Notes: generated by a model not told the origin, from the sequence alone. DNA of 26,314 nt from Spirochaetales bacterium (GCA_017614625.1 JAGABK010000068.1:1-26314), one strand, 5' to 3'; shown: positions 1-8,416, numbered from the stretch's first letter. A program made the numbers and translations.

Positions 1-642
1 GAAGCTCATGTTGATGTCTTCTCCGAGCGGATTCTGGTAGGAGACGTTGTGGACGCCCTTGAGGGAGACTCCGTCGACACCGGTCATCTGCCAGACGTTC
101 TTGAGCTGGTCCTTTCCGACCGTGCTGTTATCATAGATGAAGACCTTGTTGAAGGTGACTCCGACCAGCGGGTTCTTGTCGGCATCGGCGATCTTGATGT
201 CGGAATCCGACGGATCGTAGCTGAGAAGGAAGCCCGTGTCGAGCATGGCGTTCTTGAGGAACGATGCATCCTGGATCATGACGAAGTCGGCGATGTAGGA
301 ATTGGCTTCCTGAGCGGCGATGAGCTTGGGCTGGTACTCGGAACCCTTCTTCGAGTTGTAGGCGGTCCTTCCGGCTGCCCATGTGTACTTCTTCTCGAAT
401 GCAGTAAGAGCCTTCTTGATGCCGGATGTGAGTGAATCGGCGTTGAATTTCATGTCGGGATTGGCCTCGAGCTCTGCCTTTGCGGCTGCCTCGAGTTCGG
501 CAAGCGACATTGTCTGGGCCTTCTCAATGGCCTGCTGGACTGCGGACTTCTGGACAGCCGCAGTTGCGGTCTCTTCTTCGCCGTTGGCGAAAGCCGAGAA
601 AGCGATCATTGCAATGAGCAAAACAGCAAACAGTTTCTTCAT
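1..642 (-). CDS. ABC transporter solute-binding protein, 5' part (runs off window)
   Basis: The visible 214 codons start at an ATG preceded by AAAGGAG about seven bases upstream, and run off the window edge in frame without a stop. Residues 1-19 form a signal peptide (MKKLFAVLLIAMIAFSAFA) followed by the acidic NGEEE stretch common after spirochaete binding-protein signals. The mature part has a Lys/Ala/Glu-rich helix. Next come QDASFLKNAMLDTG near residue 125, and NPLVGVTFNKVFIYD and LKNVWQMTG near residues 160-190. These resemble the lobe-1 and hinge strands of extracellular solute-binding proteins. The ligand cannot be told from this fragment. It is transcribed alone here, behind a terminator that ends the upstream operon. 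It is not similar enough to the binding protein at 10442 to be an obvious duplicate. Family call likely; ligand unknown. Confidence 0.75.
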   Translation of the reverse strand, partial: MKKLFAVLLIAMIAFSAFANGEEETATAAVQKSAVQQAIEKAQTMSLAELEAAAKAELEANPDMKFNADSLTSGIKKALTAFEKKYTWAAGRTAYNSKKGSEYQPKLIAAQEANSYIADFVMIQDASFLKNAMLDTGFLLSYDPSDSDIKIADADKNPLVGVTFNKVFIYDNSTVGKDQLKNVWQMTGVDGVSLKGVHNVSYQNPLGEDINMSF

Positions 643-716
643 TGTGTTTCTCCTTTTTATTTGCGGTACAAATAATGCAACAGTCTTACCCCGTCATGCG
701 ACGGAGTATCTTTTGT

Positions 717-746
717 ATCTTACATTAGGAGACTGCGGACATGCAA
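717..746 (-). promoter_or_regulatory. Candidate promoter of the partial solute-binding protein gene
   Basis: Read on the minus strand, TTGCAT (plus 741-746) and TAAGAT (plus 717-722) are separated by 18 bases. This would give a leader of about 70 bases before the ATG at 642. The -10 matches the consensus at four of six positions and the -35 at three, so this is a weak call. Confidence 0.3.
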
Positions 747-798
747 GGAAAAACAAAGGGTCGGAAAGATTATTCTTGAGTACGAACGTAAAAATGTA

Positions 799-811
799 GG
801 GATAATATCCC
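799..811. promoter_or_regulatory. 13-bp palindrome GGGATAATATCCC, possible operator
   Basis: A perfect 6+1+6 palindrome lies in the gene-free stretch 643-932, upstream of the candidate promoter of the solute-binding protein gene and downstream of the terminator of the surface operon. It could be a regulator site or chance. Apart from this, the candidate promoter and the terminator, nothing else is seen in this 290-base gap. Confidence 0.25.
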
Positions 812-874
812 GAAATTCACACAAATCCGCATGTTGTATGGGTTTATTGAGAAAAACACGCCGTTTTTATGCTT

Positions 875-908
875 AAAAAATACAGGCTGCGGCAAAGCTG
901 CCGCAGCC
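875..908 (-). terminator. Intrinsic terminator of surface operon 1
   Basis: A perfect 10-bp stem GGCTGCGGCA / TGCCGCAGCC with a four-base loop spans 885-908. Read on the minus strand it is followed by TGTATTTTTT (875-884). It sits 25 bases beyond the stop of the barrel gene at 933 and would end transcription of the minus-strand run that starts at 6457. Confidence 0.88.
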
Positions 909-932
909 CGTGATATGAATCGGATCGGGTTA

Positions 933-2510
933 TCAGAAGAGGTTCGCCCAGTCCACGTCGCAGACGGCGATGGATGCTCCGATGCTGGCCTTGAAGGCCT
1001 GGTTGTCGTGGGTGAAGTCCTTCGTGAATCCCAGGGAGGCGTCGAGCCTGAAGCCTTCCTGCAGGTAGTACGAGCAGCCTGCCTCGAGCATCAGGACCGT
1101 GGTGACGGGAGCCGTCAGGTCGTACGGGGTGTTCAGGTGCGCGTTCGAATAGGACGGCGAGTACTCCGTGTCGATCGTGTAGGAACCGCGTCTGAGAAGC
1201 TCTGCGCTGAAGTATGCCTTGAGCGGGTTGTCCGTGTACTCTGCGTAGAACCTGTGCAGCATCGAATCCGGACCGTACTTGAAGCCCAGGTAGAAGGCGT
1301 TCTCGTCGAAGCAGTATCCGGATCCGGCGAAGCTGATGAACTGGTACGGCGATGTGAACTTACCTACGTTGGAGCTCCTGTTGTACATGAACTTCGAGCA
1401 GTAGTACAACTCGTAGCCGATGTTCAGACCGGTCAGCGACTTGAAGGTGTCCTCCCTCAGGACGTAGTCCGTGTAGTCGAACTTGGAGGACTTGATCTCC
1501 TCGCCCTTGAAAAGGTTGATCTCGATTCCGGCCACGAATCCGATTGCAGGCGGTTTGCCGCTGAACGTGCCCGGCTCGGGAGTCTCGTGCGGAAGATCGT
1601 AGTCGTCCATGGTGAAGTTCGCGTACGCTCTCACCGGACCGAACTTGCCCTCTGCGGTGAAGCTCAGCATGACGTTGGAGAAATCGTCCTGATAGTTGTC
1701 ATGCCAGACGACCGTGGGCGAGAAGTCCAGAAGCGAGGGATCCTTGCCGTAGACGTTGTTGAGCTCGGCGAACGTGAACCTCAGGTTGTCCTTCTCCATC
1801 GAGAACTTGTGGGCGAACGTGGTCTTGGGACCCCATGTCTTGTGGTCGTCGGAAGGACCGAAGTAATTGTCGACATAGTCCTTGTCGATGTACTTTCCGT
1901 AGTTTAGGAAGTACTTGTAGGCGATGCCGGTCAGACTGTACCAGAACTTCCAGCCGTTGTTCATCGGGATGTCGAACGTGATGAACGCGCTGTCAAGGAA
2001 CGGCTGTGAATCTGAGATCGCCAGGTCGTATGTGGCCGGTCCCCACTTGATCTGCCTGCGTCCGAGGGAGGCGTAGAAGTTGCCGTCCGTCGACTGGTAG
2101 TCGATGTATCCCAGTCTCGGGAAGTTGAGCTCGATCATGAGTTTCAGGAACGGAATGTTGGAGAAATTGCCCTTGTTGCCGTTGATGAAATAAGCCAGGG
2201 TGTCCTGTCTGACGTCCATGATGAAGACAAGACCGAACTTGTCGCCCTGTGCCGTGAAGCCGATGTCCAGTGCGCTGGGCTGCTTGAAGGCCTCGAGCCA
2301 GTAGTCCTGCTTGGTCATGTACCAGTTGTCGAGCTGGGGTCCTACGGCCTGCTTCCAACCGATGTTGTTGTAGTAGCCTACCGTTTCAACATCCGCCGCA
2401 GGTGTGTTGTCGAACTTGAACTGCGGTTTGAAGTTGACAACACCCTTCACTCCTGCGAAAAGAGCACCTGCCAAGAGGACAAGGCAGAGTGTGAGAATTA
2501 CTTTCTTCAT
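933..2510 (-). CDS. Outer-membrane beta-barrel protein, divergent Wzi-like
   Basis: Predicted protein of 525 residues. The start at 2510 is chosen because AGGAGGG lies five bases upstream and the signal peptide MKKVILTLCLVLLAGALFAG begins there; an in-frame extension of 11 residues (MHAICFCRREE) would spoil the signal. The mature protein is rich in alternating aromatic strands and ends in phenylalanine (DWANLF), as many outer-membrane barrels do. Residues 147-170 read YASLGRRQIKWGPATYDLAI then SDSQP. This fits the GRxxxxWGxxxxxxLxLSD signature shared by capsule-assembly Wzi proteins (PF14052) and the four other barrels in this window. It lacks the N-terminal PLDS...RPWS block of those paralogues. 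It lies 88 bases after the Wzi-like gene upstream with no terminator between, so it is probably the last gene of that operon. A general porin is the alternative. Confidence 0.7.
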   Translation of the reverse strand: MKKVILTLCLVLLAGALFAGVKGVVNFKPQFKFDNTPAADVETVGYYNNIGWKQAVGPQLDNWYMTKQDYWLEAFKQPSALDIGFTAQGDKFGLVFIMDVRQDTLAYFINGNKGNFSNIPFLKLMIELNFPRLGYIDYQSTDGNFYASLGRRQIKWGPATYDLAISDSQPFLDSAFITFDIPMNNGWKFWYSLTGIAYKYFLNYGKYIDKDYVDNYFGPSDDHKTWGPKTTFAHKFSMEKDNLRFTFAELNNVYGKDPSLLDFSPTVVWHDNYQDDFSNVMLSFTAEGKFGPVRAYANFTMDDYDLPHETPEPGTFSGKPPAIGFVAGIEINLFKGEEIKSSKFDYTDYVLREDTFKSLTGLNIGYELYYCSKFMYNRSSNVGKFTSPYQFISFAGSGYCFDENAFYLGFKYGPDSMLHRFYAEYTDNPLKAYFSAELLRRGSYTIDTEYSPSYSNAHLNTPYDLTAPVTTVLMLEAGCSYYLQEGFRLDASLGFTKDFTHDNQAFKASIGASIAVCDVDWANLF

Positions 2511-2598
2511 TTCTTCCCTCCTGCAAAAGCATATAGCATGCATTTGTAAAACAATTCTATCGGTATGGTGGTTACAGAACCCCCTCCTCCGTCCTTTT

Positions 2599-4356
2599 TC
2601 AGACCGACACCGAGAAGCCCAGCGTCAGCTGGATGTCCGCCTCGTGGTCGGAATACTCCCTGGTGGCCTTGGTGTAGCCCCACCTGTTGACCCAGTCCAG
2701 TTCACCTTCGAACGAGACCCCGGGCCAGCTGAACAGCCTGTCCAGGTCCGCTTCGAACTCCAGTCCGCACACGAGGCTCCGGCAGATGACGTCTCCGGAC
2801 GGGGTCTTTCCCGCGTAATTCGCATCGTCCTCGTTGTTTCCGCTCGTGCTGTGGCTCATGAAGATGTTCATGACGCCGTGGTCGGCGAACCTTCCGAACA
2901 GGCTGACCTTCCAGTGCTCCAGCGACGTGTACGTGCTTCTGACCTCAAGCAGTCTGCAGTCCCCTCCGTACGGGAAGCCTATGTAGTCGAAGAACGGCAC
3001 GTGGCCGCCTACGAAGGTCCCGTTGGAGAATGACCAGTACCTGTAGCACCTGACGAAATCCACTATGTCCCTCCTGTACAGGAGCGGCGTGGTCTGCGCG
3101 AACTCGGCGTAGGATGAAAGGACCCCGTTGCCAAGGGCATTGGTATACCTGATTCCGGCCACGAAACCTGAGGAGTCGCTCTGGCTGGTGCCCTCGTGCG
3201 GAGCCCTTGCCTGGTCCAGCGCGTACTGGCCGTACACCTCGAGACCGGGCATGACCGCCCAGTTGATGTCGACATAGGCCAGGGCGTTGAACATTCCGCG
3301 GTTGTTCAGGTTGTGGAAGATGAACGCCGGGTTGAGATACTGCAGGTCGAAGGTGTCGTACCTGTACATGACGTTCTCGCTCACGGTCAGCGAGACCTTG
3401 TCCAGTATCCTGAAATTCAGGGTGTGGATCATGAAGATCCTTCCCTCATCCTGCTCCGTGTGCTCGTTGTCCGAGACTATCGTGTTCAGGAAGAGAAGCA
3501 CCCAGTCGTACTTGAAATATTCGCCGAACAGTGTCAGGCGTGCATAATCGCTGAAATGGTGGCCGTCCACCAGCATGTTCCCGACGCTTGCGTTGCCCAG
3601 GCTCAGAACGTCCCTGTTGATCGAGAAGTTCCAGTTGTCGCCGCCCAGGGACAGCACGGCCCGTCTGGGCCAGATGAACGAGAAGTGCTCGGTGTTGAAA
3701 TAGACGTTGGTGAAGAATGCCCGGGTGAACTGGTTGGACTGCTTCACGTGCGCGGCGTTGCTGTCCGGCTCTATCGCATACGAGGCCACATAGTGGTCGT
3801 TGGAATCCAGGTTGCCGTAATAGTACTCGAAGACATCGTCCTGGTCCGCCCTCTTGTAGCGGTAATGGAGGTCGCTTGCGGTGTAGAAGTTCTCTCCGCT
3901 GGTGAACTCGAAGTTGAACTTCATGAGGCTCTTGCGCTCATTGTAGCTGCGCTCCCAGTCGTCCCCCGTGGTGAAATCGTCCTGGTTCGAATGGGCGTAC
4001 ATCTCCAAGGCGAAGTCAACTCCCAGCGTGAGCTGGAAGTCATCGCCGAACTGCCACCTGAGGCCCTCGCCGAGAATCGAGAGGATCTCGTCGTACAGCC
4101 CGGAGGCTGCCGCGCCCAGAGCGTCGGGATCGATCCTGTCGAGGATCCTTCTGGCCTCCGCGTCGGACCACGGACGGTTGGTGGACGGTCTTGCAAGTCC
4201 GCACAGGGCGTAGAGGGCGTCCATGTCTTCGTACAAGGGGGAATCCAGCGGATATATTATCGCTTTCACGGGTTCTGATTCGGAGGCTGACACGGTTGCC
4301 AGGCAGAATGCGAGCATCACGGCTGTCAGCAGGGTTGCAACGGCTTTCCTTTTCAT
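2599..4356 (-). CDS. Wzi-like outer-membrane protein, CotH-linked subtype (copy A)
   Basis: Predicted protein of 585 residues with a signal peptide (MKRKAVATLLTAVMLAFCLA, cleavage near 24). Residues 36-72 hold YPLDSPLYEDMDALYALCG then ARPSTNRPWSDAEARRIL, resembling the N-terminal block of capsule-assembly Wzi proteins. Residues 238-265 hold GGDNWNFSINRDVLSLGN and GNMLVDG, the barrel signature. It is clearly paralogous to the gene at 18193: shared stretches include FTT..DW, RIFMIHTL, LNPAFI.HNLNNR.MFNA, TTPLLYRRD.VDF and YIGFPYGGD. The CotH stop at 4371 lies 14 bases upstream. An earlier ATG at 4374 overlaps that stop as ATGA but has no Shine-Dalgarno. The ATG at 4356 matches the paralogue's start and has its own -10-like TATACT six bases before it. 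A role in surface-glycan retention or export is inferred from Wzi; no substrate can be named. Confidence 0.72.
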   Translation of the reverse strand: MKRKAVATLLTAVMLAFCLATVSASESEPVKAIIYPLDSPLYEDMDALYALCGLARPSTNRPWSDAEARRILDRIDPDALGAAASGLYDEILSILGEGLRWQFGDDFQLTLGVDFALEMYAHSNQDDFTTGDDWERSYNERKSLMKFNFEFTSGENFYTASDLHYRYKRADQDDVFEYYYGNLDSNDHYVASYAIEPDSNAAHVKQSNQFTRAFFTNVYFNTEHFSFIWPRRAVLSLGGDNWNFSINRDVLSLGNASVGNMLVDGHHFSDYARLTLFGEYFKYDWVLLFLNTIVSDNEHTEQDEGRIFMIHTLNFRILDKVSLTVSENVMYRYDTFDLQYLNPAFIFHNLNNRGMFNALAYVDINWAVMPGLEVYGQYALDQARAPHEGTSQSDSSGFVAGIRYTNALGNGVLSSYAEFAQTTPLLYRRDIVDFVRCYRYWSFSNGTFVGGHVPFFDYIGFPYGGDCRLLEVRSTYTSLEHWKVSLFGRFADHGVMNIFMSHSTSGNNEDDANYAGKTPSGDVICRSLVCGLEFEADLDRLFSWPGVSFEGELDWVNRWGYTKATREYSDHEADIQLTLGFSVSV

Positions 4357-4362
4357 GGGCGC

Positions 4363-4368
4363 AGTATA
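4363..4368 (-). promoter_or_regulatory. -10-like hexamer TATACT six bases before the ATG at 4356
   Basis: On the minus strand TATACT is followed by GCGCCC and then ATG, just past the CotH stop codon. It would start a leaderless or almost leaderless mRNA inside the operon. No good -35 is seen. A distant TGAGG (12-base spacing) is the only Shine-Dalgarno candidate. Confidence 0.4.
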
Positions 4369-4370
4369 CC

Positions 4371-5852
4371 TCATAATGATTCTATGTACGAGTCCATCCA
4401 TTCCATCTTGGACCCGAGCCACTGGAGGACACGGCTTTCCGTGGCCCCGTCCTGTCTGTTCCACCGCCTGTCGTTCATCTCCCTTGCGGCGTCGATATCA
4501 TGGAACTTGTCTGCCAGAATGTCGAATGCGTCTTCAAGTCCGGCCTTCTTGCTGTTCCACCTGTCCTTCAGGGCGGCCACGAACGCGGGATCCCTGACCA
4601 GCTCCCGGAACCAGTAGTTCCTCTCCCTTCCCGTAACGACCTCGTTTCCGAGGAACAGGATCGTCTTGTCGAAATCCCAGTTGGGCCCCATGTGGATTTT
4701 CCCGTCGGCGGGATTGTAGTAGAAATAGGTCGATGTGAGGAATCCTGCTTCGAAATTTCCCATGAATTCATTCACCAGATACCAGTCGATGAAGGACGGG
4801 ACGTCCAGGTAATCCCTGTAATCCGCACCCGAATCACCGAACAGGGCGGCCTCGAACCGGTTGACCACCTGCGTCGCATGTTCGGCTATGGCCTTGCGCG
4901 TCCAGTCGCCCTCGACCTCGTCCAGGTCCGGGTCCTTGAAGCTCAGATGGGCTCCGTACATCGTGGCCGTTGTGTTGCCCCTTCCGTTGAACGAGACCTC
5001 CATGATGAAGCCGCCGTCGTACAGGTCGACCTTCCCGTCTCCGTTGTTGTCGTTTTCCGGATCCTTCGTAAGCTCTGCGATGTCGGGGATGTCGACGCGG
5101 TTGCCTTCTATCTTTATCGATTCGGCAATTACGTAGCAGCCCGCATAGTCCCCGTTGACCACGAGGTTCACGAACTCGTACTTCGGCTCCCATTCGGCTC
5201 CGGAGTTGAAGATCGTCCTTCCGATGTACGAGGCGAACCAGTTGCCCATCATGGAGCTGTCCGTGTCGTTTGAGATTACGGACCACTTCTTGCTCTTCTT
5301 CATGCCCAGGACCTTGCTCTTCGAAGGCAGCTTGAAGTTCATGCCCTTCTTCTCATGGTCGAACCAGGAGCTGTTTCCCCTGCCCTTGACGGTGCATTCG
5401 GAATTCAGGTCCTCCGTGCCGTCGGCCTTGAGGATCCTTATGTCGGCATCGACATATTCGTTTCTCGATGCAATCTTATCTCCCGACTTTGTGTTCACGT
5501 AAACGGTGGGCAGGCCGGTGTATGCAAGGACGTATTCCTTTGTGAAGAGAATCTCGTCCGAAGACCCCGTGACAACGCAAGTATAGCTCCGCACGGCAGG
5601 CTCGGCGAACGCCTCGGCCGCATAGGTCTGTCCGTCATGGACCTGCACCTCTTCCAGATACCAGCGGTAGTGGGCTGCGGAACCGACTGCAGGACAGGTC
5701 AGTTCGACCGAACCGCCGTCCACGCTGAGGACGAAACCGGAAAGGTCCTTCTCCTCCTCCCAGACCACCTTCAGGTGGAAGAGGTCGCAGGAGCAGATGA
5801 GAAACAGAATCAGCATTGAAACAACCGTCAGAACAGATCTTCTTCCCGTCAT
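4371..5852 (-). CDS. CotH-kinase-family surface lipoprotein with Ig-like domain (copy A)
   Basis: Predicted protein of 493 residues. The ATG at 5852 has GAGGTG four to five bases upstream; a TTG four codons earlier would overlap the previous gene's stop. Residues 1-21 are a lipoprotein-type signal ending ICS-C22. Residues 35-115 look Ig-like, with Cys53, Trp64 and Cys92 spaced like a disulfide core. Residues 113-493 match the CotH kinase family (PF08757): VKGRGNSSW at 155-163, basic KKSKKW at 185-190, NWFASYIGR, DIPDIAE, GGFIMEV, PSFIDWYLVNE, and MGPNWDFD at 388-395, whose aspartates are the likely metal and catalytic residues. Residues 268-279 (DNNGDGKVDLYD) form a complete EF-hand/dockerin-type calcium loop absent from the second copy. 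The upstream small gene ends eight bases before. The family call is firm; kinase activity and target are unknown, and the nucleotide source outside the cytoplasm is unexplained. Confidence 0.87.
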   Translation of the reverse strand: MTGRRSVLTVVSMLILFLICSCDLFHLKVVWEEEKDLSGFVLSVDGGSVELTCPAVGSAAHYRWYLEEVQVHDGQTYAAEAFAEPAVRSYTCVVTGSSDEILFTKEYVLAYTGLPTVYVNTKSGDKIASRNEYVDADIRILKADGTEDLNSECTVKGRGNSSWFDHEKKGMNFKLPSKSKVLGMKKSKKWSVISNDTDSSMMGNWFASYIGRTIFNSGAEWEPKYEFVNLVVNGDYAGCYVIAESIKIEGNRVDIPDIAELTKDPENDNNGDGKVDLYDGGFIMEVSFNGRGNTTATMYGAHLSFKDPDLDEVEGDWTRKAIAEHATQVVNRFEAALFGDSGADYRDYLDVPSFIDWYLVNEFMGNFEAGFLTSTYFYYNPADGKIHMGPNWDFDKTILFLGNEVVTGRERNYWFRELVRDPAFVAALKDRWNSKKAGLEDAFDILADKFHDIDAAREMNDRRWNRQDGATESRVLQWLGSKMEWMDSYIESL

Positions 5853-5860
5853 GGCCCACC

Positions 5861-6457
5861 TCAAATCACATACTTGAGCGAAACGCCCAGGATTCCGGAG
5901 AAGAATATGCCGGGAAGGCCCTTGTCCTCGGCAACGACCGAATGGAGATAATGGGGTACCACCAGATAATCAGCCTGCAGGGCAAGGAATCCTGCGATTT
6001 CCACTTCCACTGCGGCCTTGAACATGAATGTCCTGAGCATTAGTTCGGAGGGATATTCCGAGACATACTTCAGCCGCTTCAACAGCAGTCCGCCGGAAGT
6101 CACAACGACCTTCCCGTCATCCTGCCTCTTGGAGAATTCGAGGTTGATTCCCGCTCCGGCCTTCAGGGCCACCGGACCGGCCACTTTGAACCTGAAGCAC
6201 AGATACGTGGTGGTCATCACCTTGTCCTGTATCCCGACGTCGAGTTCAAGTCCCACCAAATCCTTCCAGAAAAGGCCCGCCTCCAGCCCGTATACGAAGC
6301 TGTCCGCATCCTTGAGGTTTTCGGAATTGGTGAAATCATGGTCGAACGGCCTGTACTCCGCACGCGGTCCCACGGAGAAGGAAACCGACGCAACCGCGGA
6401 AGACAGAACCAGGAAGAGCAGCAGAACGACAACCGGGAATGCTTTCAAACGCTTCAT
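5861..6457 (-). CDS. Small exported protein, probable outer-membrane barrel, first gene of surface operon 1
   Basis: Predicted protein of 198 residues that I do not recognise. The signal peptide is MKRLKAFPVVVLLLFLVLSS followed by AVAS. The mature part has alternating polar and hydrophobic strands with many Gly and aromatic residues, ending SGILGVSLKYVI, which suits an 8-10 strand outer-membrane barrel. In-frame codons upstream of 6457 lie in the promoter and are not used here. It occupies the position next to CotH that the gene at 19983 occupies in island 2. Both are about 200 residues and exported, though clear sequence identity is not visible by eye. CotH starts eight bases after its stop. 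An accessory barrel or periplasmic partner of CotH is a guess from context only. Confidence 0.72.
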   Translation of the reverse strand: MKRLKAFPVVVLLLFLVLSSAVASVSFSVGPRAEYRPFDHDFTNSENLKDADSFVYGLEAGLFWKDLVGLELDVGIQDKVMTTTYLCFRFKVAGPVALKAGAGINLEFSKRQDDGKVVVTSGGLLLKRLKYVSEYPSELMLRTFMFKAAVEVEIAGFLALQADYLVVPHYLHSVVAEDKGLPGIFFSGILGVSLKYVI

Positions 6458-6463
6458 GACGCA

Positions 6464-6492
6464 ATTATAAAGCATAACGGTCAGGAATTGAA
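6464..6492 (-). promoter_or_regulatory. Promoter of surface operon 1, apparently leaderless
   Basis: On the minus strand a perfect TATAAT (plus 6464-6469) is followed by TGCGTC and the ATG at 6457, so the expected start point falls on the start codon. No Shine-Dalgarno is present. A weak TTCAAT -35 lies 17 bases upstream (plus 6487-6492). Confidence 0.6.
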
Positions 6493-6518
6493 CCAAAAGG
6501 AATATTATCCCCTTTTTG

Positions 6519-6547
6519 ATGACATATGCAGGGTTCTCCTCTATAAT
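6519..6547 (+). promoter_or_regulatory. Promoter of the Wzi-like gene at 6583
   Basis: ATGACA (6519-6524, five of six consensus bases) and TATAAT (6542-6547, perfect) are separated by exactly 17 bases. The expected start point is near 6554, leaving a leader of about 29 bases with GGAG at 6571-6574. It is divergent from the promoter of surface operon 1 within the same 125-base gap. Confidence 0.85.
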
Positions 6548-6582
6548 TAAGTGACAACAAGAACAAAATTGGAGATTCGTCT

Positions 6583-8367
6583 ATGAAAAAGCTGATTACC
6601 GTCCTGCTTCTGGCAGCACTTGTCCTGACTTCCGCTTTCGCCTATTCGAACCAGCAGAAGATCTATTCCGTGGACTCCGGCATCTACAAGGCCATGGAGA
6701 CACTGTACATCATGGCGGGAAAGGCCATGCCGTCCTCGTCCGGCCCCTGGAGCGAAGCGGAGCTCCAGCTGATGCTCGCAAGGATCGACAGGTCCTCCCT
6801 GTCCGAGGCTGCGCAGAAGTACTACGATTACATAAGCGCGGAAATCACATCCGAGCCAAAGCGCCAGTACGGCGACAACTTCGCCATGCAGTTCGGTTTC
6901 GAGATTGCGATCGAGGGCTATTTCCACACCGACAGCGACAATTTCACCCAGAACGAAGACTGGTTCCACAATTATGCGGACAGGCAGAAGTTCCTGAACT
7001 TCACGTTCGAGACCTGGCCCACGGACAACTTCTACGGCTATTTTGAGTTCTCTCTGGCCAACGGAATCATTCTCATGGACGGTAGCGGAAACAACGAACT
7101 CTACCAAAATACAATGTCAATCAACATTCCTGTAATGAATTCGCTTCTTTTCCTCGGAGAAGACCTTTTCAATGGTTTCGACTGGTCGTTCCCCAAACGG
7201 GCATTCGTTGCCGCAGGCGGAGAGCACTGGTCACTGATGGCCGGAAGGGACAAGCTTTCATGGGGCGGCGGCGAGACGGGTAACATGATGTTCTCGGATT
7301 CCTTCCCGCTGCACACGATGGTCAGGTTCAACACATTCTTCAACGCCTTCAAATACTCCATCGTCGGAACGGTCTATCCTTTCAGTGCCGCACCGCAGGG
7401 ACAGTTCACAAGCATGGACGGCTACAAGGCGCTTGTCGCCCACCGTCTGGAGTTCAATCTCTGCAAGGAGAAGGTCGGTCTCATCATAAACGAAGCCTGC
7501 ATGTTCTGGTCGAATCCGGCAATCGGACAGGATTTCTCCATTGCCCAGATAAACCCGTTCGGTTTCATGCACAACGAATATATAGCCAACAATGCGAATT
7601 CCCTTCTGGTTTTCGAGGCGAACTACACACCGCTTGCAGGCCTGAATATCTACGGCCAGTTGGCGGTTGATGAGTTCAGAGGCCCGGGTGAACCGAAGGA
7701 GAATCCGTCGGCATTCGGCTTCCTCGCAGGCGTGAAGGGCGCATTCGCAGCAGGAAGCGGAATCATGACAGGCTCGTTGGAATTCGCAAAAACCGATCCC
7801 TATCTTTTCCTCCGCGGTCTTCATTACTATGGAGGACCTTCATACGGCAACGAGAAGGTAGGCTACGGATACGATGCGATCTACAGAAGCTTCGTGATGG
7901 GCAACTCGGTTGTGTACTCAAGACAGTTCGTGACATACACATACGGGAACGACCTTATCCTCTTCGATGGCAGGGTGAACTATGAGAAGGCCGGTATCTT
8001 CAAGGTCGGATTCGAAGCCATGTACATGAAGCACGGCTCAATGGATGTCTCAAGCCCCTGGGGCAAGTACGACGGATCCCAGACGGACGAAACGCCCGAG
8101 GTCTCGACGCCTACGACATACAACGTGTTCGATTCCAATGATTACACAATCGGAACCGCCGCGAACAACTACGCAGACGGAGTTCTTATCCAGACACATG
8201 CCATTGAGCAGAGAATCGTCCTCTCGCTCACAGGCGAGTATTTCGTGGACGGATGCTTCAGCCTGAACCTCGCCGCCGACTACCTGATCATCAAAAACAA
8301 GGGCAATGTGGCGGACAACAATGCTTCGGACCTTCAGCTGACATTCGGACTGAAGTATTCTATCTGA
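6583..8367 (+). CDS. Wzi-like outer-membrane protein, stand-alone subtype (copy 1)
   Basis: Predicted protein of 594 residues. The ATG has GGAG eight bases upstream and starts a clear signal peptide, MKKLITVLLLAALVLTSAFA. Residues 28-65 carry YSVDSGIYKAMETLYIMAGK then AMPSSSGPWSEAELQLML, the Wzi-like N-terminal block. Residues 211-243 carry GGEHWSLMAGRDKLSWGGG then ETGNMMFSDSFPL, very close to the barrel signature of capsule-assembly Wzi proteins. It ends LTFGLKYSI, a barrel-type last strand. The KAMPS...PWS and GETGN..SDSFP versions match the gene at 22157 better than the CotH-linked copies, so the barrels form two subtypes. It is transcribed alone from a strong promoter and ends at its own terminator. 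Surface-glycan handling is inferred from the family; ligand unknown. Confidence 0.78.
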   Translation: MKKLITVLLLAALVLTSAFAYSNQQKIYSVDSGIYKAMETLYIMAGKAMPSSSGPWSEAELQLMLARIDRSSLSEAAQKYYDYISAEITSEPKRQYGDNFAMQFGFEIAIEGYFHTDSDNFTQNEDWFHNYADRQKFLNFTFETWPTDNFYGYFEFSLANGIILMDGSGNNELYQNTMSINIPVMNSLLFLGEDLFNGFDWSFPKRAFVAAGGEHWSLMAGRDKLSWGGGETGNMMFSDSFPLHTMVRFNTFFNAFKYSIVGTVYPFSAAPQGQFTSMDGYKALVAHRLEFNLCKEKVGLIINEACMFWSNPAIGQDFSIAQINPFGFMHNEYIANNANSLLVFEANYTPLAGLNIYGQLAVDEFRGPGEPKENPSAFGFLAGVKGAFAAGSGIMTGSLEFAKTDPYLFLRGLHYYGGPSYGNEKVGYGYDAIYRSFVMGNSVVYSRQFVTYTYGNDLILFDGRVNYEKAGIFKVGFEAMYMKHGSMDVSSPWGKYDGSQTDETPEVSTPTTYNVFDSNDYTIGTAANNYADGVLIQTHAIEQRIVLSLTGEYFVDGCFSLNLAADYLIIKNKGNVADNNASDLQLTFGLKYSI

Positions 8368-8387
8368 GATAGATCTAATGGAAACAG

Positions 8388-8416
8388 AACGGCACCGGGA
8401 AAACCGGTGCCGTTTT
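8388..8416 (+). terminator. Intrinsic terminator after the Wzi-like gene
   Basis: An 11-bp perfect stem AACGGCACCGG / CCGGTGCCGTT with loop GAAAA is followed by TTCTTA. It lies between two convergent genes, 20 bases after the barrel stop and just beyond the nagB stop, and may also serve nagB, although the minus-strand T-run is poor. Confidence 0.85.

Noticed and set aside
643..932. Small RNA or small protein gene in this gap
   Set aside because: Only a weak promoter, a palindrome and the terminator can be supported. The open frame at 383-799 overlaps the binding-protein gene and has no start signal.
831..1907. Long plus-strand open frame opposite the barrel gene at 933
   Set aside because: It is a shadow: composition is low in hydrophobic pattern, no ribosome binding site, and the opposite strand has a signal peptide, Shine-Dalgarno and terminator. 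The same applies to the frames at 3196-4278, 16216-17316, 18781-19734 and 20537-21961.
2511..2543. N-terminal extension MHAICFCRREE of the barrel at 933
   Set aside because: The AGGAGGG Shine-Dalgarno and the signal peptide both point to the internal ATG at 2510.
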